Shown in pieces: positions 33,911 through 46,162 of a DNA stretch of 64,000 bases. This stretch comes from Mactromeris polynyma (lineage: Eukaryota; Mollusca; Bivalvia; Venerida; Mactridae). The translations under genes were made by a program, and so were the position numbers. Position 1 is the stretch's first letter. Each line of letters begins with the position of its first letter. The stretch is from positions 39,684,619 through 39,748,618 of the forward strand of contig JASFXZ010000001.1 in NCBI GenBank assembly GCA_032209605.1. Reading direction: 5' to 3'. Under the pieces are notes generated by a model. It did no database searches and was not told the DNA's origin. It was given only the letters and a program-made list of their open reading frames with translations.

Positions 33911-34665
33911 CCTCGGCAAAGAACGTGACATCATGCCAAACCCAGTCACATCAACCTAACGCCAAGGCCCGGGAGTGTAGTACGTGACATCATGCCACAC
34001 CCAGTCACATCAACCTAACGCCAAGGCCCGGGAGTGTAGAACGTGACATTATGCCAAACCCAGTCACATCAACCTAACGCCAAGGCCCGGGAGTGTAGAA
34101 CGTGACATCATGCCACACCCAGTCACATCAACCTAACGCCAAGGCCCGGGAGTGTAGAACGTGACATCATGCCACACCCAGTCACATCAACCTAACGCCA
34201 AGGCCCGAGAGTGTAGAACGTGACATCATGCCACACCCAGTCACATCAACCTAACGCCAAGGCCCGGGAGTGTCACATCAACCTAACGCCAAGGCCCGGG
34301 AGTGTCACATCAACCTAACGCCAAGGCCCGGGAGTGTAGAACGTGACATCATGCCACACCCAGTCACATCAAACTAACGCCAAGGCCCGGGAGTGTAAAA
34401 CGTGACATCATGCCACACCCAGTCACATCAACCTAACGCCAAGGCCCGGGAGTGTAGAACGTGACATCATGCCAAACCCAGTCACATCAACCTAACGCCA
34501 AGGCCCGGGAGTGTAGAACGTGACATCATGCCACACCCAGTCACATCAACCTAACGCCAAGGCCCGGGAGTGTAGAACGTGACATCATGCCACACCCAGT
34601 CACATCGACCTAACGCCAAGGTCCGGGAGTGTCACATCAACCTAACGCCAAAGCCCGGGAGTCTA
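33911..34665. repeat. 59-bp satellite array, about 12 copies, with 32-bp short units
   Basis: The unit contains GAACGTGACATCATGCCACA, CCCAGTCACATCAACCTAA and CGCCAAGGCCCGGGAGTGT, repeating every 59 bp. At about 34271-34335 and again near 34630, shortened units of about 32 bp lack the ACGTGACATCATGCC part. The array is much richer in GC than its surroundings. The unit and the 60 bp before the array align with the SINE body at 41340-41420. Confidence 0.95.
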
Positions 34666-34809
34666 CGGATATTTACACTTAGCACCCAAATCTCAAATCT
34701 TAAAATTATGAGTCTGACAGTATCCCTTACTGAGTTAAATTGTTCAAGGCTAGTAAGAGTATATTGTTTGGTTAAATATCTGAGTGCTTACGGTAAGTAT
34801 CCGTTATAA

Positions 34810-34965
34810 TTCCGGGCATAGGCCACACAGTCCTCACACTACCCTTGAAACAACGAGAGTAGGCGTTGGATCCCATATCACCATTTAAATGACTTTGGTT
34901 TGCAATAGCCGGACCGCGAGCCCCCGAGCTCCCGCAACCTAGGACACTGGGCAAGCATTTGCCGT
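34810..34965. other. GC-rich segment, unidentified
   Basis: A locally GC-rich block containing GGCCACACAGTCCTCACAC and CCGCGAGCCCCCGAGCTCCC. A 60-codon minus-strand frame covers it without any family motif. It may be another old repeat. Confidence 0.25.
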
Positions 34966-37503
34966 TATTAGTTAATCGTTGTTAATATACACACATGTTT
35001 TAACACAATATTTATACAAATCAGTATCATTTGCGAAACACCGAGTGTCGATATTTCCACTGCGATTTTAGAAGACAATGTAAATATTTATTTGGTAATC
35101 AACACCAATCTACCGATTATAATCATTAAATGGACACTACCACTATTCATTAATTGGTTTTCATAATTGTGTGAATCTGTGTCGTTTCTTGAAAATAGTG
35201 TTCGGAAGTTCTAGAAATCCATATCACAGGCTGCTGTCTTTGGACAGTAATACATGTATTTATCCCACAGATATACGTTGCGTTAATAACACTGATAAGT
35301 GGATTAAGCAGATGTTGTTTAACATAGCAAGTATCAATACATAAGATATCAACTTGTTTGCATTGAACTTAATTGGCGGTTGTCGACGTGATATATAGAG
35401 AATCTCGGGTTACTGTCCGGTGAGAACAATGTTATCAGGCGAGGTGATATCGTTTGTGGTGGCGAGCTTTAGCGATAAGCCGCTCTGATAAGAAACTTAT
35501 CAACACTTTTCGGAAGATGATTTCATAGATAGATATACAATCATTCGACATCTGTTGGTTTTCATTTTATTTCGTATATTTAAAGTATTGACTTTGATGA
35601 AACACATGTGTGTTACTGCATTTTATTTAAAGTAATTTATCAGTTGTAGTGATAATACTTAAAACACATTGTTGCACCAGGAAAGCATGTATGTTTTCGG
35701 AAGTAAAGGCTGATTATCATCCGAATTTCAGTTACAGTAAAACCTCACTTTAATACCATAAAGAAATCACGACGACCTCAGTAACAAGACTATGTTTTCA
35801 TTAACCTTCTCACCTTACAAATTGTAACTAATAAACCATACCAACTCATTGATCAGATAGACTATCTCCAAATTCAATGCTGGTTGTATTATAGAGGATT
35901 CTCTGTATATATAATGGTCAGCTGACCTAAATACTTACCGATATTAATCAAGAAATATTTTCCGCAAGTAATTAACAATTTCCATGAATCAAAGACAGAG
36001 CAGATACGTCTTTACCATGACCAGATTGGCTGCACTTCATCTTCTATGCTTCTATGATTCGTTATACAGATATTTATATTAGAACTTGGCGAGTTGATCA
36101 TTAGAAAAGCACACTTCAAACGTTACACCTGTCTCTAAAAATGGCAATGTTGATAATAAAACGATGCGGTCTGGTGTTAACAATAATTCGCAAACAGTTT
36201 AATACCCACATTTTCAGCAAAAGTATTTTGTTTACGTTTTAACCGCGAATAGTAGGAAAGATGTGAAAATGGAAAGCATCTCAAGTGACAGCCATACACA
36301 TGTAAAAGCTAAAAAAAAACTCTCCATATATCTCAGTTTGCTGCTGTAAAATGGAAGAAACACATACATCGGGCACCACACAAGACTCGAAATATAAGAA
36401 CATACAGAGGAGCCCAGCATAACTATGATGTTGCATCTTTATAACTATCTGTTAACACAATGGAGAGAGGCCTAAACAATGTTGATTACTATTACTAGCT
36501 ACCATTGTCATTGTCAATATATTGTAGATAATAAATACAGATCACGTATTCATGTAATATTCTTACTCCAAAAAGACTTAAACTTTCTTGAAATTCAAAT
36601 TTGCCGAAAAACCCTAGTGCACAGTCAAGTACTTTTACTCTTTGATACCAGCCATCATAATTAGATATAATTAAACCACATGTTAAAAATGAGTAATTCA
36701 TGTTGCAACCGAAATGTTTACATTGGTATATTGCTTACAAGAACGTCAAAATAACTACATCTAATTTTTTCTTAGACTATCAAAGTATAGTCATCTGAAT
36801 GATATGGTAAGTAGTAAGCCAAAAATATCTCCACACGCTGATAGCTTTATCGCATGAACATTTGTTATTGCAGATTTCTAAACGTGATACCAATACTGCT
36901 ATCAAAGTAGTAAATTGAAGCGCATGATATTGGAAGGTTATTCACACAGCAAAATATCTTATAAACATAAAACTAAATCTATCATTTTACAAATCTTATT
37001 ATTTTGTCTTCTCTCTCATCGGGTTGAAAGTCAGCACTTAGGCTTATCGGACAGAAAAAAACAACATCAGCTTATCAGACAGGAAAAATAATAATGTGTA
37101 CGTACCGGAGCATAATGTTTATTCTGAAACAATCTGATGAATGCCAGTTTTGAATTGTAAAACCCTTGTACAGAATCACAAACACATTACACTACGCACC
37201 ACACTACACCGGTAGTTCTAAATCATTGAAATGATAGTATTTTGTGTCATGGCATTAAATGTGTCTAAATCAAATTGAAAAAAGCGGCATTCGCGTAAGA
37301 TAGATGAAAGGAGCCGTGAGCTGATAAGCTTGACGAGTTAAGGGTGGTGTTCATTATTGGCTTTGAGGTCGTATATTCTGTCTAAGGTGACGGGTAGATC
37401 AGGTTTGGGAAGATAACTTTCCCAGGGCGGGAATATACAACTTAAACGACCAGTGCTTTAATCGTTGATTTCAAATATTTAATTAATTAAGTCAATTGGC
37501 GGA
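34966..37503. other. Intergenic, no gene seen
   Basis: AT-rich. At about 35735-35790 a TACAGTAAAACCTCACTTTA sequence looks like the terminal repeat of a DNA transposon, without a matching partner nearby. No coding signal. Confidence 0.35.
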
Positions 37504-37812
37504 GTCGTACTAACATGGCTTTGCTATTTGCATATCTATGTTTTGTAAACCAATCAAATATTACGTTAACCACTGAAACAACTTCTCTTCAACGAACAAC
37601 GTGTGTAACCTTGACGCGGATTGGTTAACCTTTCGAAAAAGGTGTGCATTACCTTACCGAAATCCACTGAATTTCGGCGAACTTACCCAAATCCATTTTA
37701 GATCTGGAGTGACCAGCAACCGTAACATCTCGGCATTTTTATGTTGCACAACAAATGGCGCAAACCATCTTTTTTCAGGATATTTCTTGTATTCAATGGT
37801 TGTATACATACG
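37504..37812 (+). repeat. 310-bp dispersed repeat, copy 1, with octamer and CCAAT motifs
   Basis: Direct repeat of 38781-39103. It contains ATTTGCAT at 37526-37533 and CCAAT at 37550-37554, and shared blocks such as CTTACCGAAATCCACTGAAT and GTAACATCTCGG. Flanks on both sides are unrelated to those of copy 2, so it is a dispersed repeat and not a simple tandem. Confidence 0.88.
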
Positions 37813-38559
37813 TACTATATTTTGTTTCTGTAATTTGTTCGTGCGTGTGATTAAGTCATAATTGCGTTTCGATTTTTTTTTAAACATTTTAAGCTACCTG
37901 TCAGACATGATTTGATTCCCAATATAAAAATCTAACATTCTATATTTAAACTGATGTATGCTTTAATGCCTTACTGTGTTCTTGTACCGACCTTTTGTTA
38001 CACATTTTTTCCAATTTGTTAAAGTGAATGTTTCAGAACACAGTTCTGATTAATAGTTATGATAACAAAATTGTTCAAATATCACAGGCGAGATGAGCTT
38101 ATTTGAACAAACCACAGAGGACACACAACGACATTTTAATGCATCTTTAAAACAAAAATAATGCTTACAAAAGGACATGTCATTCTAAAACATATCTATC
38201 ACTGGAAACAATCGATGAGGATGGGATTATATAAACAACATGACAATTGATAAAGATTATCTACGTACAGGATTACGCATATATTGTGATTTATTAGACA
38301 GCAGTATATATGTTTACTGTCATTAGCAATTGTGAAATAAATCAACTGCTTAATTAATCGATTTGTTAATCGACGCGCACTTAGAAACAAGACGGGTAAC
38401 AAAACATTCACTGGCAAATAATTGTGCGATTTTGAATGGTGAAAATAAGATTTTTTAATATTCGGTCCTGATTAAGTCAAACCGTTAAATATTTATAAGC
38501 ATGATATATACCTTAATATTGCAGTAGAAAAGACTCGTAAGCTTTATGATTGATTTATA

Positions 38560-38697
38560 CCTTTGTTGCAAGACCACTATTTGTACCTGACGGAAAATCG
38601 GTCTGAAATATGGAAAAATATAAAAAGTTGGTCTAAGAAAATGCGGTTTAAATCGCGAGGTGGTCTTAATTTCAAGATGGTCCTTAAGTGAGGCTGT
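38560..38697 (-). repeat. DNA-transposon end, possible
   Basis: On the minus strand TACAGCCTCACTTAAGGACC begins at about 38694 and continues with GACCACCTCGCG. It resembles the TACAGTAAAACCTC-type end at 35735. No matching opposite end was found. Confidence 0.3.
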
Positions 38698-38780
38698 AAG
38701 GTATTTCTATTATTCATATATTTATATCAAATACTATTTTTATATATCATATACGTGCTGGGGAATGATTTTTCGGCACA

Positions 38781-39103
38781 GCCGTACTAACATGGAATTG
38801 CTATTTGCATATCAGTGTTGTGTAAACCAATCAAATCTTACGTTAACCACCAAGGCAATTTCTCTTCAACCAAACAACGTTTGTAACATTGACCCGGGTT
38901 GTTAAAGCTTTCGATAAAGGGTACGTTACCTTACCGAAATCCACTGAATTTCTGTGAACTTACCGAAATCCAGTTTGGATGTGGAGTGACAAGCAATCGT
39001 AACATCTCGGGATTTTTTTATGTTGCACAGCAAATTTTAACCTTCAAATTGCGCCTACCATCATTTTTCAAGATATTACTTGATTACCTGATAATGTATA
39101 CGA
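38781..39103 (+). repeat. 310-bp dispersed repeat, copy 2, with octamer and CCAAT motifs
   Basis: About 80% like copy 1 by eye, with a short insertion near 39036-39050. The octamer ATTTGCAT (38803-38810) and CCAAT (38827-38831) are both kept, with the same 24-bp spacing as in copy 1. Confidence 0.88.
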
Positions 39104-41324
39104 CTTGGGTATAGATTATCGTGTTACCTGAGACATGTTAATAGACAGTTACCTAATCTTAACACATACCTCTACACCTGCGTGTTAAGTATTATGGAAG
39201 TCCCAGCAAAATTCAAAGTTTCGTTTTAACGTCGAATACATCGAATGATTAACACATAGCATGAACAATACAACCTTGTGTAACCAGCCACGGACAAACT
39301 TCTGTGTAGGACATACGGTAGTTTGTTAACTTGAATGTTAATGTGTTATTGCACCACATGCATGACTTTCGACCACATGTAGACCTATCATTGACCGGTT
39401 GCGTAAAAGCAAGTATTAACAATAAGATTATCACCCCGCAGATTGGTAACATTATGATGATTTGCCTTTCTTATATTGATGATGGAAAATAATTAACTTA
39501 ATATAATGAAGTTGACCGAGAATGTATGAAAGTACATAGGAGTTGTTGGAGACATAAGCATGAATATAAGAATGCACAGATGTGTTTGATTGAAGTTAAG
39601 ATTGTGTTGACGGTAAATATTTACGCTACCACACTGCATGAACGAAAACAAATCAAAATTCTATAATGAAATATGAAACGGCCAAGACAAGAAGTCTGAG
39701 TTCATACAATTACAATATCAATACATTATAACCATATACGGGACAGAACGAAGCGATATTCTTATGAGAAGAGAAACAATGAAGTAATCTTATATATAAG
39801 TTTTAATTTCACATAACAGTAAATATGCTAACAACGATGTATGATCAAGTACATTCATGCTGAGGAGATATCAATGTAACATTTGACGTATTTATTGTTT
39901 TACTATAAGTGAAATAACGCACTTATATCTATAAACATGTATATTTGTATTACATATATTGGTCCTACCTTCTTGTACTATTGCTCGATATCTGTATTTA
40001 GTTTAGCTGCGTTTCAACAACTATGCTATTTTTCTTGACATAATACTGCAAAATTTATTTATTTATCTACCATATTTCTTCCCCACTCATGGCTCTTAGC
40101 TGAAGTTGAAATTACACGTACTAGTATGTAGAGCCGTTAACTCCGTTGGAATTTAGATGAAGCTTGTAAATACAAGATTTCAACATTTTCCATTAACGTA
40201 CGGCACTGTGGTCGATATCGGTAACAAAAACTTTTATCATAGATTTGATATATAAAAAACTTACGAAACTATCACGTTTAATGTTATATCGATAAAGTTT
40301 GATAAATAACATCGCTAAACGATGTTGAACGGGTGTAAACCATAGTTTTAATTGAAACAATATTTATACAACTCGTGGAAAATTCAAGCATTAAAAACCA
40401 ATAAAAATAAACTTTGCACAAACCACACATGCGCATCATGTAAATAATTTATGTTACACACAGAGGATTGAGTAAAATATCACTACAAGAGTCTAAAATC
40501 AATTTAACTGATATACATACTTACAATATTTATAACATTAAAAGGCGTCTGTCTGCACTTTTTTGGCAATTGATCGAATATAACTTAAACGACATTGATA
40601 AATTGTGGGAACTTACTGGTCTATAAGACTTTTTTGTTATAGTCGCTGTTACATAATTAAGACAACAAAAACTCCAGCTAATGAAGAAGATCGCACGAAC
40701 TACCAATGAGACATATTTTACGATTCCGAATTCCATACATAATAAAATATTAAAAATAATCCACTATGCATTAACGAACGAGATATCGTAATATTATCAT
40801 ATAAATATTATGTATATCAACATATGACCCTTGCATAGTAACTGTTTTACCATTCCTCGAATTTAAAACCTTCCCCCAAGCTGTGTCTGTAAACTTGTCT
40901 TAACTGACACATACTGTATTATTCTATCTCTACTAATTAGTGAAATTATCGATCTTCAAGGTATATACCTTGACAAACTTAATCAAGTCGATGCCAGATT
41001 AAAACAAAGTTAATGACAACTCAATGTAATGAATGGTATTGGGCAAATTGCGAGCAGACGTTATGTACTAAAAGCACAGAAACAAAGCCAAAAGCGGCAT
41101 GTTACGTCCGGAAGTGAGACGTTTCTAAAGTAAATCAGTTTACGAAAAACAATAATCGAATAATTTGGGATGATGTAGGACCGGTACAATTTAATATACT
41201 TTCTAGATTTCGCGATTGAGTTTAACTGTGTGGGCTACACAAAGAAAATTGTAAGACATGAATGATTGTAGTTTGAAGTTGCATCGACAGGTTAGGCTGG
41301 TATGCGTGAATAAGGTCGGTGCCT
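39104..41324. other. Intergenic, no gene seen
   Basis: AT-rich, no coding frame or repeat identified. Confidence 0.4.
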
Positions 41325-41575
41325 TTTTGTTGTAGATATGATACTGCCACCGTGTGATACCATGTCGAAGACACGTGGGATAATACCACGCCCATCCACA
41401 TAAACCTGGCACCGGAACCAACCAGACATATCGCTACATTATAATGCCGAACTTGGATAAGGGAGCTACCATCACCATGTTAGGGACTTTGGTATGTCGG
41501 GGACGGGGCTTGAACCAACAATTTTTAGAACCCGAGGCGAACACTTTCCCCCTGATCATCCGGATCAGTTCAGAG
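41325..41575 (-). mobile_element. tRNA-derived SINE, third type
   Basis: On the minus strand, reading from 41575, there is a decayed tRNA-like head with B box TTGGTTCAAGCCCCGTCCCC, then a body running to about 41325. On the plus strand the body includes GTGATACCATGTCGAAGAC, CCACGCCCATCCACATAAAC and CTGGCACCGG, which line up with the 59-bp satellite unit. No target duplication was found. The small frame at 41203-41421 is incidental. Confidence 0.62.
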
Positions 41576-43231
41576 AATGGAACATAAATATTACACTAAT
41601 ATCACCATATTTGGTATGGAAATGGGCTTCAAATTCAATTAAGATAATTCAATAAAATGGCAAAACTCGATAAATGTCAATGAGCAAACCACCTGGAAAA
41701 GTATGGACTTATACAAACACGTTCCTTGTATTCTAGAATAGTGTCGATACGCTTATCAGTGGTCAACTTTATTCAATTATCAAATCAGTATTTTCCTATG
41801 AACAAGCTGTAAGTTATACATTAATAGTTAAACATGCTATACGTTAAAATAACTCGCCAATGTATTAGAAAACAAGAACCATTATTAAAGGGGCACTTTT
41901 TGTAATTCGCGAGAGTCAATCACGCTTGCCGAGACTCACAATACACTTCATGAAAGAATTCTGTCCTCTTAAATCAAACACGAGTCTAGATCTACCGATT
42001 TCGACTCCCATCGCACGCCTTTCGATCTAGCAACCGATTTAAGTACCACTTTTGAAAATTGTTGTTTCATTCGTGCAAACTCGTGCCAGCAATAATGTTT
42101 TATTAACTTAATCGTCTGTTACAAATACATGTTCCACTTCTACCGCATACTTAAAAGCCTCTTTACATAATTAATGATCATAATATAACCGTATTATAGC
42201 GTAAACTCATATTAATGCATTTAAATTCAATTAAGAAGAATTAATGCAAGCAAAATAAAAGGAAAATATTTATGTACATCAACACAGCAGTTTGGTTTTG
42301 GTTTTAGCATTGTAATTAATTATGTTTAAAATTATCAGTTTGAAAATATATATATGCTGCAGTGATAAAAGCAATAATTTACAACGTTTTTTTTTAAACC
42401 AGTCAACCAATCTAACATTAATTATTATTTGATTATTTCGCATTAAAAAGAAACTTTTCTTTATTTATGACAACAAAATCACAAAATGTATAAATCAATA
42501 TGTATCTATTTCTAGCGAATGCGTTTCGATCTAGTATATTTTGATATACACTTAATATATCAAAATTTGATAATAACAGTAAAGATATTATAATAAAACA
42601 TAGTACCTTCGATATAATCCCTCTTGCAATGGAATCAAAACCCGAAGTATTCACTGATTCAAGAGTATCTTCAGAAACAAGTAATCCTTCATATGATAAA
42701 TTTCCAATTATCTACCAAGTACTTATATTACAATTAATCAAGTTGTTTTTGTTTATGTTACATATAAACATCAAATTGTACCATATGTGTGTATGGCAAT
42801 TATACCTGTATTGAAAAATGTTTATTATTTACTAACATTCTCAATTAACGCAGTCTTTTCAGACACTCGCAAGCTGGTGAAATATAGTCCGAATGTTGTA
42901 TTAGACAGAACATGTTACACTGCCGCTACTTCAAAAGAATGTGCCGCTTTATAGAATTGGGGATATCGATATACAACTGCATCAGCCGTAAACCTGTTCA
43001 CGGCGATAGTTCAGCAGGGTTTTCTTAACATCTAAAAGTTCAGAAACTTATCGCTGGGTAAGATGTTAAGAAATCATGTTGAAGAAAATACAGTATTTCC
43101 TGAAAGCAAGAGAGCCAACATGGCACTTGATCGCTCTCCCGAGTACCACTGTTCAAAATGATATGATGGTAAAAATAGCATCGTAATTATATCTAGTGTC
43201 TATAAAAATAAGGGTTTCTTAAGATTGTCAA
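41576..43231. other. Intergenic, no gene seen
   Basis: AT-rich; no supported feature. Confidence 0.4.
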
Positions 43232-43490
43232 GAGTTGCCAAGTTTTTGACCCCAAATGACCCAGTTTCAAACTTGGCCTTGATTTTATGAATATTAACAT
43301 TCTGACAAAGTTTTACGAAGTTCTGGTTAAAAATATGCCATACATTCTGTTAACAATGTGACCAAGTGATCTGACTTTTGACCCAAAGAGACCCAATTTC
43401 AATCTTGGCATTGATTTCATAGAGACAAACATTCTGACAAAGTTTCCTGAAGTTCTAATTAAAAATATGGCTTCTATTTTTGTTGACGAG
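43232..43490. repeat. 132-bp imperfect tandem repeat, about 2 copies
   Basis: GACCC-AAA-GACCCA, TTTCAA-CTTGGC-TTGATTT and ACATTCTGACAAAGTTT recur at a 132-bp offset (for example 43301 and 43433), followed by GAAGTTCT and TTAAAAATATG in both. I believe similar repeats are common in bivalve genomes, but that is memory, not a search. Confidence 0.78.
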
Positions 43491-45204
43491 ATACGACGGA
43501 CAGTGTAAAATGATGTACACCAATGCTTCTTTAAACATGAATACAGAAATCGAGCAGGAAAAACCATATACAAATCTCACAGCCACACCAAAAGTGCACG
43601 AAGACGTGAGCAATATGCATCCATACACACCTTTACATCGAGACACTAGACGAAACTAGGAAAACATATGAAGTTGTATCTTGGAATTAAGAAATTTTGT
43701 TCCATTACAATGCAGGTCTAACTTTGTATTAAAACAAAAGGAGAACAAAATCAACAGCGAACGTTTGAAAACGAGATATTTCTTTGATAATACAATCTAT
43801 TTTATCATTTCATTACGTTTTCCATTTATTATAGATATTTTTTTCAATCTAACATTCCACAATATATCCTTGTGTTCAATTAGCCGCGTTGGTACGTTGT
43901 ACATAAAGTACACGCATTAACGTCGCCTTATGGAATTTAATTGAAAAATCCACTTATTTAATTAGGATTACACCCATTATAATGCCGCATGTTAAATGGG
44001 TGTTTATTTGAAGGGCCTTACACAATAAACAAACTATGCGTTTGACAATATGGAGAATGAAGATAATACAGGTTTATATGCACATTCAGTGTTCAATTTG
44101 ACACGTTCACATTATATTTATTCGCAAATATTCAATAAATAAAAAAAGTGATTTAGTTCGCTCGAAAACTGGGGAACTTAGGAACATTGACGAACGTTCT
44201 CATGTTAAATTATACAGTCATCAATTATTTAAACTGAATTGTTAGAAAGATAATCGATTTTAAACGTGTGACAAGTTGATTTTAGTCAGCAAAAAGAAAA
44301 TAATTATTTTAAGCGGTAGCAAACGCCATATAAGGTATTTCAATATTCTTCATCCGTCTTCAGCTACTTAAATATTAATTTGTAGCTAATGAGTTTGATA
44401 CATGCACATCCTAAACAAGAATTGCAAGACTGTTCAATTAATCCTTTTTGTACAACTTAAGATCATATTTTAACATTAACAAAAGTAATTTAAAATTCTG
44501 TATATAATGTAAGTTGATATTGTATCAATTCCCTGTACACCATATCTAATACGTGAAGTAATGGAACATTTGAACGCTTGACAGACATTTTTCAGCTACT
44601 TAATCGGATTATATTACAATTCATTTAATCAACTGATTCATGATCTAATAACGTGTATAGCTCTCTCTCATATTTCTTCCTCTGATTACAGAATCCATTT
44701 GAACAAGATATTGCTCAATGCGATAGTTTTGTTGTAATATTGTTTATTTTGCAGAGGAATAACCGACCGATTATTTACATATAAATGTTGATATGAATAC
44801 GGCAGATATTTAATCCATTACTTCCCTGCTCTGTTTGAATTACTATCGATAATTATAGGATTGCTATTTGCAAAGAGATCCATCCCCGGGCTGCAGTTGA
44901 GCAAACAGTAAAATAGTTGTTTTGTTTTCACCAGACTTGTGCTTTCTATTAAATATTAAAGTTGTTGTCTATTTAATAAATGTTTATAAAGTGAGCGAAC
45001 AGAGAACCTATTGAATTCATTCGAGAGAATACCGGTACCACACTTAGTGTTATTTGATCCGCCTATTATATTACAATAAACATAAATGTACTTATTAATT
45101 ACGCATGTTTAATGCTTGTTTACTCGTAATTGTATATAGTGATTAATGTTTTGATATTTTATGATTATTCAATAATTTGTGCTGATTTCGGTTAAATGCA
45201 GTAA
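43491..45204. other. Intergenic, no gene seen
   Basis: Very AT-rich with many TAAT cores. No coding frame. Confidence 0.35.
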
Positions 45205-45500
45205 TATGATTGAATCTGACATTTCCCTCTAGGCGCCGCACACCGTCGTTTGTGGGAACTTATCCAACTTTAAAATATTGCTTATGTATTTACAAGATTT
45301 CTACCCTCAGGGGCGTTCTTGTCGCTAACCGTTCCAAGGCGGTGCTCCACTTCTTGGTCATATTTATTTCTGCGTTTTATCCCGTTTTAGTTTGTGATTG
45401 TTTATCGTGTGTGTACGATATATTCGTATTATCATGCCTCCTCCATGGGCTGTTTGGGTGGCTGAGTATTTTGTAAGCGGCATTTCCTGTTCAATCATCT
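45205..45500 (+). repeat. Old dispersed repeat family, copy 1
   Basis: Contains AACCGTTCCAAGGCGGTGCT and, about 130 bp later, a GGGTGGCTGAGTATTTTG block. These correspond to blocks at 51828-52000 and more weakly at 57800-57980. The 88-codon frame here is by-product sequence. Confidence 0.55.
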
Positions 45501-45717
45501 TCGTTTATATACGATTACTAAATTTACGAATGTACTTCGCTTGAAGTTCTAGACACCCCCATAAGCCGACAGATAAACTTATCCTGAACTATTGTGAAGA
45601 CCTACAGTGAACAGATATAAAACCAAATTTATTTCATAATAAAGCTCTTTCAGAATTCTTAGAAGAAATAAGACATTGCAGAATAATAGATGTTGGAGAT
45701 ATAAATATTTGTATGTA

Positions 45718-46162
45718 TCATTTTAAAACAAGAATTAATGATTGTTGCAGACAAACGTGATATAATGATGTAAATATTTCCCCACGTTGTGATACATATA
45801 AATGCTTTAAGTCCTTATTAAATGTTGATATATACCTTAATATCAGTTTACCGTTCCCAGTACGGAAATCTTTGCTAGATTTAGAAGCTCTAGTCATAAA
45901 CTCCATATAGAAATAGGACGATATTTTAATATTGATAGAAATGATCGCTTTTGTATTTTCTGTTTATTGAACATAGATACACGGGTTATTGAAGATGAGT
46001 ATCATGTGTATTTCAATTGTTCTAGATTCAACGAAATTCGTAAAAAAATATTTGTTTACTTGGTATACTCGAAATACAGACAAGGTACCTTTCTATAATC
46101 TTATTGCATCCGAAAATGTAACTCATATTAAATGTTTTGCAGTTTATGTTCATAAACCCTAG
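45718..46162 (+). pseudogene. LINE reverse transcriptase, decayed C-terminus
   Basis: The translation shows the same end as the LINE at 2-1738 but diverged: an SSSHKLHIEIGRYFN segment, then a knuckle with RFCIFC, IEDEYH and FNC, then FNEIRKK, then NLIASENV and FAVYVHKP before a stop at 46160-46162. An in-frame stop lies near 45758, with frame changes near 45868 and 46085. Only the 3' end of the element remains. No short terminal repeat tail was recognised. Confidence 0.85.

Noticed and set aside
31409..34665. CRISPR-like array
   Set aside because: Both arrays are direct tandem satellites without unique spacers, in animal DNA.
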